Shown here in pieces: positions 43,231 through 52,250 of a stretch of DNA of 64,000 bases; the stretch's first letter is position 1; each line of letters begins with the position of its first letter. Source of the DNA: JAJPKR01 sp050746125 (lineage in GTDB: Bacteria; Acidobacteriota; Terriglobia; Terriglobales; SCQP01); contig JBOGKX010000012.1 of the NCBI GenBank assembly GCA_050746125.1, positions 1-64,000 on the forward strand. The letters are read 5' to 3'. The position numbers and the translations under genes are program-made. The notes beneath the pieces were generated by a model. That model saw nothing but the letters and a program-made list of their open reading frames with translations, was not told the origin of the DNA and did no database searches.

Positions 43231-44193
43231 ATGCGGGCGATGGCGAGCGGACGCGGCGGCGCGGCGGGGCAGGCCGAAAGCGAGCCGTTGCGCCATTTGT
43301 TGGGCATCGAGCCGCTGGCCACGGGGCAGATTCAAACGCTGCTCGATGCCGCGGCGGCTTTTCACGCGCAAGCGCCGCCCAAGCTGCTGGCGGGACGGCG
43401 CGTGCTGCTGTTGTTTTACGAGGCTTCGACCCGCACGCGGACGTCTTTCGAGGTGGCGGCGCGGCGCTTGGGCGCCGAGACGGTTTCGATCACCGCCGCC
43501 GCCAGCAGCATCGAGAAGGGCGAGTCGCTGCTCGACACCGTCTATACCCTGCAAGCGATGGCGATCGACGCCATCGTAATGCGCCATGCCGACAGCGGCG
43601 CGCCGGTGCTGGTGGCGCGCCACGTGGAGGTGCCGGTGATTAACGCCGGCGACGGCATGCACGAGCATCCAACCCAGGCGCTGCTCGACGCCTTCACCAT
43701 CCTGCGCCACAAAGGGCGAATCGCCGGCTTGAAGGTGGCGATCATCGGGGATATCTTGCATAGCCGGGTGGCGCGTTCCAATCTTTGGCTGCTGTCGCGC
43801 TTCGGCGCCGACGTGAGGTTGTGCGGGCCGCCCAGCCTGCTGCCCGCCGCCTTCGCCGCTTTCGGGCCCGGCGTGAGTGTAACCCATCGCTTGGACCAGG
43901 CCTTGCAGGACGCCGACGTGGTGATGGTGCTGCGTATTCAAATGGAGCGCATGCGCGAGGCGTTCTTTCCCAGCGAAGCCGAGTACGTGCAGCTCTATTC
44001 GGTCACGACCGAGCGGCTGCGGCTGGCGCGGCCGGAAGCCATCGTCATGCATCCCGGGCCGATGATCCGCGGCGTCGAGATCGCCGCCGAGGTGGCGGAT
44101 TCGCCGCAATCGGTGATTCGCGAGCAGGTGGAAAACGGCGTGTTGATCCGCATGGCGACGCTCAGCCGGCTGCTGGCGGGGCGCGCGGCATGA
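43231..44193 (+). CDS. pyrB: Aspartate carbamoyltransferase catalytic chain
   Basis: Makes carbamoyl-aspartate, the committed step of pyrimidine synthesis; 320 aa. The carbamoyl-phosphate site is STRTRTSFE (near 63-71). HPTQALLDAF and the C-terminal MHPGPMIRG complete the signature. A regulatory chain gene (pyrI) is absent, consistent with the PyrR-linked, unregulated type. ATG 43231 or 43240 are both possible; the first leaves two bases to pyrR. It overlaps pyrC by ATGA (44190-44193). Confidence 0.95.
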   Translation: MRAMASGRGGAAGQAESEPLRHLLGIEPLATGQIQTLLDAAAAFHAQAPPKLLAGRRVLLLFYEASTRTRTSFEVAARRLGAETVSITAAASSIEKGESLLDTVYTLQAMAIDAIVMRHADSGAPVLVARHVEVPVINAGDGMHEHPTQALLDAFTILRHKGRIAGLKVAIIGDILHSRVARSNLWLLSRFGADVRLCGPPSLLPAAFAAFGPGVSVTHRLDQALQDADVVMVLRIQMERMREAFFPSEAEYVQLYSVTTERLRLARPEAIVMHPGPMIRGVEIAAEVADSPQSVIREQVENGVLIRMATLSRLLAGRAA

Positions 44194-45473
44194 ACCTCAT
44201 CCTGAAGAACGGGCGGGTGCTCGATCCAGCCGCCGATCGCGATTTCGTCGGCGACGTAGTGGTGCAAGAAGGGCGGATTCGCGACCTGGGCGCGGGCATT
44301 GCCGCCTCCGGCCCCGGCGTGGTCGACTGCACGGGGCTGGTGATCTGCCCGGGGTTCATCGACCTGCACACGCACCTGCGCGAGCCGGGGTTCGAGTACA
44401 AAGAGACGATCGAAAGCGGCACGCAAGCGGCGGTGGTGGGCGGCTTTACGGCCGTCTGCGCCATGCCCAATACCAACCCGGTTAACGACGGCGCCGGCAC
44501 GACCATGTATCTGCGGCAGCGGGCGCTGGAGATCGGCGCGGCGCGCGTATACCCGGTGGGCGCGATCACGCAGGCGAGCCGCGGCGAGGCGCTGGCCGCG
44601 ATCGGGGAGATGAAGCGGGCCGGCGCCGTGGCCCTTTCCGATGACGGGCGGCCGGTGATGAATCCGCAGATCATGCGCCGCGCCATGGAGTACGCGGCTA
44701 TGTTCGACCTGCCCATCGTCGAGCATGCCGAGGATCTTTTGCTCTCCGCTGGCGGGGTGATGCACGAGGGTCCGGCGGCCCTGCGGCTGGGATTACGCGG
44801 CATCAGCGCCGAATCCGAAGCGGCCATGGTGGCGCGCGACATTTTGCTGGCCCGGCAGACCGGCGCTCACCTGCACGTGGCCCACCTCTCGACCGCGCTG
44901 GCGGTCGAGGCGGTGCGGGAGGCCAAGGCGCGCGGCGTGCAGGTGACGGCCGAGGTTACGCCCCACCACCTGACGCTGTGCGACGAAGACATCCGCGACT
45001 ACGACGCCAATTTCAAGATGAATCCGCCGCTGCGCTCGCGCGCCGATCGCGAAGCGGTGATCGGCGCCCTGGCCGACGGCACCATCGACGCCATCGCCAC
45101 CGATCACGCGCCGCACGCGCCGCACGAAAAGCAGCAGGAGTTCAACCGCGCCCCGTTCGGCGTCATCGGACTGGAAACGGCGCTGCCGCTGGTGTTGCGG
45201 CTGGTCGAGGCCGGCCGCCTACCGCTGCGCCGCGGGATCGAGGCCCTGACGGCGCGGCCGGCGGCGATCTTCGGCCTGCCGGGCGGGCGGCTGGAGCCGG
45301 GCGGAGAGGCGGACCTGACCGTCTTCGATCCGCGCGCCGCCTGGGTGTGCGAGCCGGCGCGGCTGCGCTCGAAGAGCCGCAACACGCCTTTTGCCGGCTG
45401 CGAAATGAAGGGCCAGGCGGTCTATACCATCGTCGGCGGCCGCGTCGTCTTCGCCGCGCGGCCGATCCAATAA
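44190..45473 (+). CDS. pyrC: Dihydroorotase (class I)
   Basis: Cyclises carbamoyl-aspartate; 427 aa zinc amidohydrolase. The metal motif HTHLREPG (about 60-67), the loop CAMPNTNP, the second histidines in VAHLSTA and EVTPHHLTL, and the catalytic Asp in ATDHAPHAPHEK are all present. It looks catalytically complete, unlike the inactive PyrC-like chains of some ATCase complexes. Its start overlaps pyrB, giving a pyrR-pyrB-pyrC operon. Confidence 0.95.
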   Translation: MNLILKNGRVLDPAADRDFVGDVVVQEGRIRDLGAGIAASGPGVVDCTGLVICPGFIDLHTHLREPGFEYKETIESGTQAAVVGGFTAVCAMPNTNPVNDGAGTTMYLRQRALEIGAARVYPVGAITQASRGEALAAIGEMKRAGAVALSDDGRPVMNPQIMRRAMEYAAMFDLPIVEHAEDLLLSAGGVMHEGPAALRLGLRGISAESEAAMVARDILLARQTGAHLHVAHLSTALAVEAVREAKARGVQVTAEVTPHHLTLCDEDIRDYDANFKMNPPLRSRADREAVIGALADGTIDAIATDHAPHAPHEKQQEFNRAPFGVIGLETALPLVLRLVEAGRLPLRRGIEALTARPAAIFGLPGGRLEPGGEADLTVFDPRAAWVCEPARLRSKSRNTPFAGCEMKGQAVYTIVGGRVVFAARPIQ

Positions 45474-45488
45474 GGCGCCGCGCGCGCT

Positions 45489-45494
45489 TAGAAT
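45489..45494 (+). promoter_or_regulatory. -10 box of the acyltransferase gene
   Basis: TAGAAT ends 14 bases before the ATG at 45509, in the 35-base gap after pyrC. There is no Shine-Dalgarno-like sequence in the gap. Confidence 0.35.
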
Positions 45495-45508
45495 CGAAGG
45501 CTCTGCCG

Positions 45509-46474
45509 ATGCCGCGCGACTCCTCGACCCCCAATCCGGAGAGCGCCGCCGCGGCGGCGCTCGCGCCGCGCCGCGCGCGCCACCGCCTCGAATACGCGCC
45601 GGTGTGGCTGGCCAAGACGGTGCTGGGCGCTTTCCCGCGGCCGCTGGCGCGGGCCGCCGGCATGGGCGTGGCCGCCGCCTTTTACGGCGCGCACCGCCGC
45701 CTGATTGCCGTCGGCCGGCGCAACCTGGCGCTGGCGTTTCCGAAGTTAAGCGAAGGCGAACGGCGGCGCATCCTGCGCCGGCTCTACCGCCATCTGGGGC
45801 GGCAGTTGGCGGAGTTTTGCTTATTCCCCCGCTACCGCCGCGAGAGCGTCGCGGCGCTCGTCGAAACCGCCGGGCTCGAGCACTATTTGGCCGCGCGCGC
45901 GGCTGGACGGGGAGTGCTGATCCTGACCGCGCATCTGGGGGCGTGGGAGGTTTCGAGCTTCGTCCACAGCCTCAACGGCTATCCGCTCAAGTTCGTCATC
46001 CGCCCGCTCGACAATCCCTATCTCAACGCCATGGTGAATCGCTCTCGCGGCTTGCACGGCAATCAGCCGATCGGCAAGCGCGATTTCGCTCGCCAGTTGA
46101 TTCAGGCCATGCACGCCAACGAAACCGTGGGCATTCTGCTCGACCAGAATTCGTCGCCGCCGCAGGGGGTTTTCGTCCCCTTCTTCGGCGTGGCGGCCTG
46201 CACCGCGGTTGGCTTGGCCAAGATCGCGCTCCGCACCGGCGCTGCGGTGGTGCCGGGATTCACGGTTTGGGAGGAGGCTAAGCGTAAATACGTCTTACGT
46301 TTCGAGCCCGCCTTGCCGCTTGTCTCGAGCGGCGACGAAGAAGCCGACGTCCTCGCCAACACCGCCGCCTATGCCGCCGTGCTGGAGCGCTGGATCCGCC
46401 GCTATCCGGACCAATGGCTCTGGGTGCACCGGCGCTGGAAAACGCGTCCGGCGGGCGAGCCGCCTCTCTATTGA
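45509..46474 (+). CDS. Lipid A biosynthesis acyltransferase (LpxL/HtrB family)
   Basis: A 321-aa inner-membrane enzyme that adds secondary acyl chains to lipid A or a related glycolipid. The catalytic H-x4-E motif is H142...E147 in AHLGAWE. NQPIGKRD, LLDQNSSPPQGVFVPFFG and the C-terminal WVHRRWKTRP are typical of the LpxL/LpxM group. A single short hydrophobic segment near 48-60 may anchor it. It follows the pyr operon but with its own likely -10 box. It complements lpxB for envelope synthesis. Confidence 0.88.
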   Translation: MPRDSSTPNPESAAAAALAPRRARHRLEYAPVWLAKTVLGAFPRPLARAAGMGVAAAFYGAHRRLIAVGRRNLALAFPKLSEGERRRILRRLYRHLGRQLAEFCLFPRYRRESVAALVETAGLEHYLAARAAGRGVLILTAHLGAWEVSSFVHSLNGYPLKFVIRPLDNPYLNAMVNRSRGLHGNQPIGKRDFARQLIQAMHANETVGILLDQNSSPPQGVFVPFFGVAACTAVGLAKIALRTGAAVVPGFTVWEEAKRKYVLRFEPALPLVSSGDEEADVLANTAAYAAVLERWIRRYPDQWLWVHRRWKTRPAGEPPLY

Positions 46475-46484
46475 GCGCGCCGGA

Positions 46485-46829
46485 TCAGCCGGGAGGCCAC
46501 GCCATGGCGCGCCCGCCTAGCAGATGCAGGTGCAGGTGGAAAACGCTTTGCCCGGCATGCGGCCCGACGTTGATCACGGTGCGGTAGCCGCGCTCGAGTC
46601 CCAACTCGCCCGCCAAGCGGGCGGCGACGAGTTGCAGATGGCCGAGCAGCGCTTCGTCGGCCGGCGCCGCCTCGGCCAGACCGGCCAAATGCCGCTTGGG
46701 AACGATCAGCACGTGCGTCGGCGCGCCGGGATGCAGGTCGTGGAACGCGAAAACGCGGTCGTCTTCATAAGCTTTTTTGGCGGGCAACTGGCCGGAGACG
46801 ATCTTGCAAAAGAGGCAGTCGCTGGACAT
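46485..46829 (-). CDS. HIT-family nucleotide hydrolase (HinT-like)
   Basis: A 114-aa histidine-triad protein that hydrolyses nucleoside phosphoramidates such as AMP-lysine. The N-terminal CLFCKIVSGQLP and the triad FHLHLHLLGG (near 97-106) are clear, and HDLHPGAPTHVLIVPKRH matches the family. The ATG at 46829 is preferred; the frame continues to a TTG at 46844. It is convergent with the acyltransferase, ten bases apart. Confidence 0.93.
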   Translation of the reverse strand: MSSDCLFCKIVSGQLPAKKAYEDDRVFAFHDLHPGAPTHVLIVPKRHLAGLAEAAPADEALLGHLQLVAARLAGELGLERGYRTVINVGPHAGQSVFHLHLHLLGGRAMAWPPG

Positions 46830-46897
46830 GGCGGTGAACGACAACAGGCAACGGTAACATGCGCGGCGGCGATTTAAAATGGGAGCAGGGGTAGAGG

Positions 46898-47821
46898 GTG
46901 CATCTCCATTCAGGCGGGCGCGGCGGAGAGCGGCGCCGGTTGCAAATCGGCGCGGCGATTACGCTGGCTTACGTCTTGCTAGCGCTGATCGCCGGCATTT
47001 GGGCGCATTCGCTGGCGCTGATTTCGGAAGCCGGGCACAACCTTACCGACTTTTTGGCGCTGCTGCTGAGCTGGTATGGCCTCTATCTCGCCGCCAAGCC
47101 CGCCGACGAAAGTCGCACTTATGGGTATCAGCGCGCCGGCGTGGTGGCGGCGTTCCTCAACGTCCTGACCCTTTTCGCAGTCACGATCTTTATCTTGGTC
47201 GAAGCGGTGGAGCGGTTCCGCAGCCCGGTGCACGTGCACTCGGGCCCGATGCTGGTGGTGGGCGCGATCGGCGTCGCCATGAACGCCGGCATCGCTCTCT
47301 CGCTGCGCCACCATCACGATGTCAATTTGCGCGCCGCCTTTCTGCACATGGTCGGCGACGCGGTTTCGACCGCCTTGGTCATCGCCGGCGGGCTGGTGAT
47401 CGCTGCTACGGGAGCGACGATCGTGGATCCGCTGCTCTCGCTGATCATTGCCGGCTTCATCGCTTGGACCAGCTGGGACGTGCTGCATGAGACGTTGAAC
47501 ATCTTGCTCGAGGGCACGCCGCGCGGGGTTCGGCCGGAAGAAGTGGCGAGCGCGCTGAAGGAGGTTCACGGCGTCGAAAACGTTCACGACATGCACATCT
47601 GGAGTCTCGGCTCCCACTCGCATGCGCTCAGTTGCCACGTTTGCATCGCCGATATTCCCCCTTCCGAGAGCGAGGCCATCTTGCGCTCCTTGCAGCAGCG
47701 GCTGGCGGAGCGCTATGGCATTTTGCACACCACCTTTCAGTTCGAATACGGTCTGTGCGCGCTGAGCGAGGGCTGTGCGCTGCCCGTCCGCGGGCTAACC
47801 GGAGAAGCCCACAACCGCTGA
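46898..47821 (+). CDS. Cation diffusion facilitator, zinc-type exporter
   Basis: A 307-aa inner-membrane proton/metal antiporter with six helices. The transport site is H47/D51 in EAGHNLTDF and H150/D154 in HMVGDAVST, the HD-HD set that favours zinc. A short His-bearing N-terminus and a cytoplasmic C-terminal domain (about 215-300, with VHDMHIWSLGSHSHALSCHV) are present. The start is GTG at 46898 with AGAGG just before it, and a TAAAAT box at 46875-46880. Confidence 0.92.
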   Translation: MHLHSGGRGGERRRLQIGAAITLAYVLLALIAGIWAHSLALISEAGHNLTDFLALLLSWYGLYLAAKPADESRTYGYQRAGVVAAFLNVLTLFAVTIFILVEAVERFRSPVHVHSGPMLVVGAIGVAMNAGIALSLRHHHDVNLRAAFLHMVGDAVSTALVIAGGLVIAATGATIVDPLLSLIIAGFIAWTSWDVLHETLNILLEGTPRGVRPEEVASALKEVHGVENVHDMHIWSLGSHSHALSCHVCIADIPPSESEAILRSLQQRLAERYGILHTTFQFEYGLCALSEGCALPVRGLTGEAHNR

Positions 47822-47863
47822 TGGCCGGGCAACGCCGCGGGCGAGAGCGGAATCTCGTGCTGC

Positions 47864-48274
47864 ATGGGGCGGCCGCGATTCCTTGCCGTTTTCGCCCTCG
47901 TCGGGCTGAGCGCGGTGGCTTGCGGCAGCCGGCACATGCGCCTCAATCCGACCAACATCGTGCCCGCGGCGCAAGGCCGCGCCACGCTCGGCCTGAATGC
48001 CAATGGCGAGACCACCGTGGATCTCGAACTCACGCATCTGACTCCGCCCGGCAGGCTCTCGCCCCCTTGTCGCGCCTACGTGGTCTGGATCGAGACCGAC
48101 GACGAACCGGCGCTGAGAAAAGGCGAGTTGCGGGTGGGCGACGATTGGCGCGCCCAACTTAGTTTCGTGGCGCCGGCGCGAAGCTTCGACATCTTCATCA
48201 CCGCCGAGAATACCGCTCTCGGCGACGCGCCCCGCGGACCGGAACTATTGCGCGCCTCAGTGAACGCGAAGTGA
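47864..48274 (+). CDS. Probable small exported lipoprotein, unknown function
   Basis: A 136-aa protein with a short basic N-terminus, a hydrophobic stretch (FLAVFALVGLSAVA) and then Cys20 in AVACGSR, a weak lipobox. The mature part has a beta-rich pattern (GRATLGLNANGETTVDLELTHL). It is similar in general layout to small periplasmic immunoglobulin-like or CHRD-like proteins, but I do not recognise the family. It lies 42 bases after the zinc exporter and its stop lies within the 3' end of the opposing cytochrome gene (48257-48274 overlap). Confidence 0.62.
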   Translation: MGRPRFLAVFALVGLSAVACGSRHMRLNPTNIVPAAQGRATLGLNANGETTVDLELTHLTPPGRLSPPCRAYVVWIETDDEPALRKGELRVGDDWRAQLSFVAPARSFDIFITAENTALGDAPRGPELLRASVNAK

Positions 48275-49645
48275 TGGCGCGGCCGCGCCGCCGCGAATGA
48301 AGAACTGTTGCTTACTCGTGGCGGCGGGCACCGCCACGTCGAAAAAGCCCACCATCATCTCTTCCGTCGTCTGGTCGCCCCAATGCACCCATTGCGTGGG
48401 ATCGGGGTTGTGGGGATTCGCCGCCGAGTTGTCGAACCAGGCGATGGCTTGCAGTTCGGTGCCGGCAGGCAGCCAGCGGGGCTGGGCCAGCTTGTAGCTG
48501 AGCTGCCAATAGAAATTCCAGTTCACGCGCAGCAGCGTTGTTGCCCGTCCATGGGCGACGAGGTTGTACTCGAAGCGCTTGCCGCGCAGATGCAGGTGCG
48601 GGAAAAAGCCGAGCAGCAGGGCGCGATTCGGCAGCGTTCCATGCACCTCGACCTCGAAGTTGGCGGCGCCGGGCGGAATCAGGAAATGGTCGTCGGTGAG
48701 TTGCAGGGTCAGTACTCGATAGCGCGGCCGCCGGCGGGAGAAAATCAGGCCGATCCGCGTCCGATCGCGGGTGGCGCGGCCGTTGGTGATGTAATGCATT
48801 TGGAAGACGAGATCGGAGCCGCGTGGGAGAAATTTGCCCATGTCGGCCGGCCAGCGATCGGGGCTGCTGCCGGGGGCATAGACGAGCAATAGGTCGCTAT
48901 CGGTCCATTCCGCGTCGCGGCGGTCTTGCGGGGTAGGCAGATCCTTGGCGGTGAACGGCACGCCCACCGGCGCATGACGCAGCCAGGACGAGCCGGGCGG
49001 GCGAATGTAGACGACCGCATGATGGACATGGGCCGGCGCGGAGGGCTCGATCTGGCTGTAGCGCACCCATTCGTCGCGGCGAAAATGCGTGGGGACGATC
49101 TCGTAGGTATAGTCGACCTGCCCGCGCGCCGGCAAGGAAACCGACGACGGCATGGTCACGACCGCGTCGGGGGCAGGAATGTTCCATCCTGCGGTCCAAT
49201 GCCGTGGCGGTGGCGCCTGGCGCGAGTTCCCGGCGGGCGCGCCGGCGCGGGACCAGGCTAGCAGCGTGGCGATCTGGCCCGCGCTGAGCGAGGTATCGTT
49301 GGCGAATCGGCCGTAGCGGGGGTCGGCAAACCACGGCGGCATCGCCCGGTGTGCGACAGCTTGGGCGATAGCGTGCGCGAAAGGCCGCGTTTGCCTGTAG
49401 GTGACCAGCGGCATCGGCGCGATTGCGCCACTGCGATGACAAACCTGGCAATGCGCCTGGAGGATCGGCAGCACGTCTCGATAGAAGGTCGGCGGAGGCG
49501 GCGCGGTTGCGAAGGCGGCGGCCGCCGCCAGCGCCGCGAGCGATGCGGCGAAAAGCAACCGCCCGCGCCGCCCCGAACCCCTATTCCGCGCGGCGCTCGT
49601 AGGCGGCGATGGCGTCGGCGTGTTGCAGGGTGAGGGCGATATCAT
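48257..49645 (-). CDS. Exported cytochrome c / copper-monooxygenase-like protein
   Basis: A 462-aa secreted protein. A signal-type hydrophobic segment (LLFAASLAALAAAAAFATA, about 30-48) precedes a haem c site CQVCH (66-70) with a distal Met likely in IAPMPL. Two beta-domains follow that resemble the copper type II ascorbate-dependent monooxygenase fold: HVHHAVVY (about 205-212), MHYITNG (about 287) and FFPHLHLRGKRFEY (about 350). Methionine and histidine ligands appear available. The ATG at 49645 overlaps the leuD end by 65 bases and has GGAAGG upstream; a later non-ATG start is possible. Confidence 0.75.
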   Translation of the reverse strand: MISPSPCNTPTPSPPTSAARNRGSGRRGRLLFAASLAALAAAAAFATAPPPPTFYRDVLPILQAHCQVCHRSGAIAPMPLVTYRQTRPFAHAIAQAVAHRAMPPWFADPRYGRFANDTSLSAGQIATLLAWSRAGAPAGNSRQAPPPRHWTAGWNIPAPDAVVTMPSSVSLPARGQVDYTYEIVPTHFRRDEWVRYSQIEPSAPAHVHHAVVYIRPPGSSWLRHAPVGVPFTAKDLPTPQDRRDAEWTDSDLLLVYAPGSSPDRWPADMGKFLPRGSDLVFQMHYITNGRATRDRTRIGLIFSRRRPRYRVLTLQLTDDHFLIPPGAANFEVEVHGTLPNRALLLGFFPHLHLRGKRFEYNLVAHGRATTLLRVNWNFYWQLSYKLAQPRWLPAGTELQAIAWFDNSAANPHNPDPTQWVHWGDQTTEEMMVGFFDVAVPAATSKQQFFIRGGAAAPSLRVH

Positions 49646-50147
49646 CGAGGCCTTCCAGCAGGCATTGCTTGCGATACGGGTCGATCTGGAAGGCGAAGCT
49701 GCCGGCCTCGCCGCGGACGATTTGCGAGGGCAGGTCGATCGTCAATTCAAGCCCGGGGCAAGCGGCAACGGCGGCGAAAAGCCGGTCCACCTCGGCCTCG
49801 CTCAGGACCAAGGGCAGCATGCCATTCTTCAAGCAGTTGTTGTAAAAGATATCGGCGAAGGAGGGGGCGATGAGCGCCTGAATGCCGAAATCCGCGAGCG
49901 CCCAGGCGGCGTGCTCGCGCGAGCTGCCGCAGCCGAAATTGTCGCGCGCCAGCAATATGCGCGCTCCGCGAAACGCGGGCTGGTTGAGCGCAAAGCGGCT
50001 ATCGCGGCGCCAATCGTAAAACAAGCCTTCGCCAAGGCCCGAGCGCACGATGCGCTTGAGGAATTGCTTGGGGATGATCTGGTCGGTATCCACATTGGCG
50101 CGGTCGAGCGGCGCCACGATGCCGGTCAGCGTGATGAAAGGTTTCAT
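49581..50147 (-). CDS. leuD: 3-isopropylmalate dehydratase small subunit
   Basis: Swivelling domain of isopropylmalate isomerase in leucine synthesis; 188 aa. Recognisable are ANVDTDQIIPKQFLK, the conserved NFGCGSSREHA loop and FADIFYNNCLKNGMLP. The ATG overlaps the leuC stop by ATGA (50144-50147), as usual for this heterodimer. A longer open frame upstream runs antiparallel inside leuC sequence and is not used. Confidence 0.95.
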   Translation of the reverse strand: MKPFITLTGIVAPLDRANVDTDQIIPKQFLKRIVRSGLGEGLFYDWRRDSRFALNQPAFRGARILLARDNFGCGSSREHAAWALADFGIQALIAPSFADIFYNNCLKNGMLPLVLSEAEVDRLFAAVAACPGLELTIDLPSQIVRGEAGSFAFQIDPYRKQCLLEGLDDIALTLQHADAIAAYERRAE

Positions 50148-51550
50148 TGTCCGGGCCACTCCCGCACATCGACGAAGTGTCCGGCGACGGCGGCGGCGGC
50201 GGCCATGGCCGGGCTGACCAGATGGGTGCGCCCGCCGGCGCCTTGGCGGCCCTCGAAATTGCGATTGCTGGTCGAGGCGCAGCGCTCGCCGGCGCGCAAA
50301 ACATCGGGATTCATGCCCAGGCACATGCTGCAACCCGATTCGCGCCACTCGAAGCCGGCCTCGCGAAAAATTCGGTCCAGGCCCAGGCGCTCGGCGGCGG
50401 CCTTGACCCGCTGCGAGCCGGGCACCACCATGGCGCGTACTCGCGGCGCGACTTTGCGGCCCCGCACCACCGCTGCGGCGGCTTGGAGATCTTCGATCCT
50501 CGAGTTGGTGCACGAGCCGATAAAAACGCGATCCAGCTGGATCTCCTGCAATGGCAGCCCCGGCTCGAGCCCCATGTACTCGAGTGCCAGTTCCACGGAA
50601 CGGCGCGCGGCGGCGTCGGCGAACGTGGCCGGATCGGGCACGCGGCCGCCGACCTCGGCGACCATACCCGGGTTCGTGCCCCAGGTTACCTGGGGCGCGA
50701 TGGCCGTGGCGTCGAAGACCAGCGAGCGATCGTAGGCGGCGTCGCTATCGCTGGCGAGCGCCAGCCAGCGGGCGGCCGCGGCCTCGAAGGCGGCACCGGC
50801 GGGGGCGTAGCGCCGGCCGCGCACGTAGGCCACGGTCTTCTCGTCGGGTGCGATCAATCCGGCCCGCGCTCCGGCTTCGATGGACATGTTGCAGACCGTC
50901 ATGCGCTGCTCCATCGAAAGGGCGCGAATTGCCGCGCCCGTGTACTCGATGACGTGGCCGGTGGCGCCGCCCGTGCCAATACGGCCGATCGCGTGCAAGA
51001 TCAGATCCTTGGCGGTAACCCCCGGCTGCAGCGCGCCGTCAAAGCGAAGTTCGAGGGTTTTGGGAGAGGCTTGCCATAAACACTGCGTCGCCAGCACGTG
51101 CTCGACCTCGCTCGTGCCGATGCCGAAAGCCAATGCGCCGAGCGCGCCGTGCGTGGAGGTATGGCTGTCGCCGCAGACGATGGTCATGCCCGGTTGCGTC
51201 AACCCCAGTTCGGGGCCGATGACGTGAACGATGCCTTGCTCGGGGCTGTCGAGATCGAAAAGTGCAATGCCATACTCGCGGCAATTGCGGCTCAGCATGT
51301 CGAGTTGCTGTCGCGCCGCTGGGTCGAGGATTTGCAGCGGGCGGGGATCGGTCGGCACGTCGTGGTCCATAGTGGCCACCGTGCGGTCCGGGCGGCGCAC
51401 CTTGCGCCCGCTGGCGCGCAAGCCTTCGAAGGCCTGCGGCGAGGTTACTTCGTGAATCAAATGCAGGTCGATATAGAGGAGGGCCGGCCGTCCCGCTTCC
51501 TGGTGAACGACATGGCGCTCCCAGATCTTCTCGACCAGTGTTTTGCCCAT
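50144..51550 (-). CDS. leuC: 3-isopropylmalate dehydratase large subunit
   Basis: Iron-sulfur subunit of isopropylmalate isomerase; 468 aa, standard length. The 4Fe-4S ligands lie in FIGSCTNSRIEDL and in CSMCLGMNPD. CGDSHTSTHGALGALAFGIGTSEVEHVLATQ and EKIWERHVV are further signatures. TATAAT on the minus strand (51564-51559) lies eight bases before the ATG with no Shine-Dalgarno, so leuCD mRNA is predicted to be leaderless. That leaves no place for a leucine leader-peptide attenuator directly upstream. Confidence 0.96.
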   Translation of the reverse strand: MGKTLVEKIWERHVVHQEAGRPALLYIDLHLIHEVTSPQAFEGLRASGRKVRRPDRTVATMDHDVPTDPRPLQILDPAARQQLDMLSRNCREYGIALFDLDSPEQGIVHVIGPELGLTQPGMTIVCGDSHTSTHGALGALAFGIGTSEVEHVLATQCLWQASPKTLELRFDGALQPGVTAKDLILHAIGRIGTGGATGHVIEYTGAAIRALSMEQRMTVCNMSIEAGARAGLIAPDEKTVAYVRGRRYAPAGAAFEAAAARWLALASDSDAAYDRSLVFDATAIAPQVTWGTNPGMVAEVGGRVPDPATFADAAARRSVELALEYMGLEPGLPLQEIQLDRVFIGSCTNSRIEDLQAAAAVVRGRKVAPRVRAMVVPGSQRVKAAAERLGLDRIFREAGFEWRESGCSMCLGMNPDVLRAGERCASTSNRNFEGRQGAGGRTHLVSPAMAAAAAVAGHFVDVREWPGQ

Positions 51551-51558
51551 GAATTCTC

Positions 51559-51564
51559 ATTATA
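51559..51564 (-). promoter_or_regulatory. -10 box of leuCD
   Basis: A perfect TATAAT (minus strand) lies eight bases before the leuC start codon. The remaining 150 bases to the divergent barrel gene contain no further recognisable site apart from that gene's ribosome-binding site. Confidence 0.6.
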
Positions 51565-51714
51565 CGGGCAGCCCCGCGAGCGTCATTTCTTCCCCAGGGC
51601 CGCAAAAGCTACCCGGCGCCGGGATGGGCCGTGGCGCGCAAATTGCTGCCCCGCAGGCACTTCACAGGTGGCGGTCGGATTGCTGAGAAGGTGATTTTTG
51701 AGGGAGGAAAAGCG

Positions 51715-52167
51715 TTGATTCGCAAGTCTGGACTGATCGTGACCTTGCTGTGTGCCCTGGGTCTGATGTTGCCCCTCGGCGCGCAAAACGTGAGCACGGC
51801 GACCTTTTTCGGGGGCGCGATTCTTGGCGATCCATCGGGATTCCAGGGCGGCGCGGGGCTCGGTTTTGGCATTACTCATAACGTGAGCTTCGAGCCCAGT
51901 TTTGCCATCGGCCGCACCGGGGGCGTCAACGTATTCACTCTCGACGGCGTCTTCGATTACAACTTCCATCTTCAGCACGGCCAGCCGATTCCCTATATTC
52001 TCGGCGGCGTGGGTCTGGCGCAGTACGCCAACTCAACCCATGGCTCGCCGATTGTCGGCGGTGGAGTGCGCTTTCCGATTTCGGATGGCTGGCAGATTCG
52101 CCCCGAGATCCGTTGGGGCACGCACGGACTCAGTCGCTTCACGATCGGCCTGACTAAGACGTTTTGA
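51715..52167 (+). CDS. Small outer-membrane beta-barrel protein
   Basis: A 150-aa protein with a signal peptide (about 1-23, SGLIVTLLCALGLMLPLGAQ) and then alternating hydrophobic strands rich in Gly and aromatic residues (GGAGLGFGITHNVSFEPSFA, GVFDYNFHL, GGGVRFPISDGWQIRPEIRWG). It ends in Phe (LTKTF), as expected for a BamA-recognised barrel of eight strands. The TTG at 51715 is used because AGGGAGGA (51701-51708) lies six bases upstream; the frame upstream is open but lacks signals. The role is unknown. Confidence 0.75.
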   Translation: MIRKSGLIVTLLCALGLMLPLGAQNVSTATFFGGAILGDPSGFQGGAGLGFGITHNVSFEPSFAIGRTGGVNVFTLDGVFDYNFHLQHGQPIPYILGGVGLAQYANSTHGSPIVGGGVRFPISDGWQIRPEIRWGTHGLSRFTIGLTKTF

Positions 52168-52230
52168 AGGGCTCTGCGGAATCGGCCGCTCTCACTTTTC
52201 TAGTCACTGTCGCTGGGGCGGCTTAGCCGG

Positions 52231-52250
52231 CGCGCTAGAGCGCGTTTTTT
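52231..52250 (+). terminator. Rho-independent terminator of the barrel gene
   Basis: CGCGC (231-235) and GCGCG (240-244) with a TAGA loop are followed by TTTTTT (52245-52250). It reads on the plus strand and overlaps the last codons and the stop of the opposing gene that ends at 52235. Confidence 0.7.
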
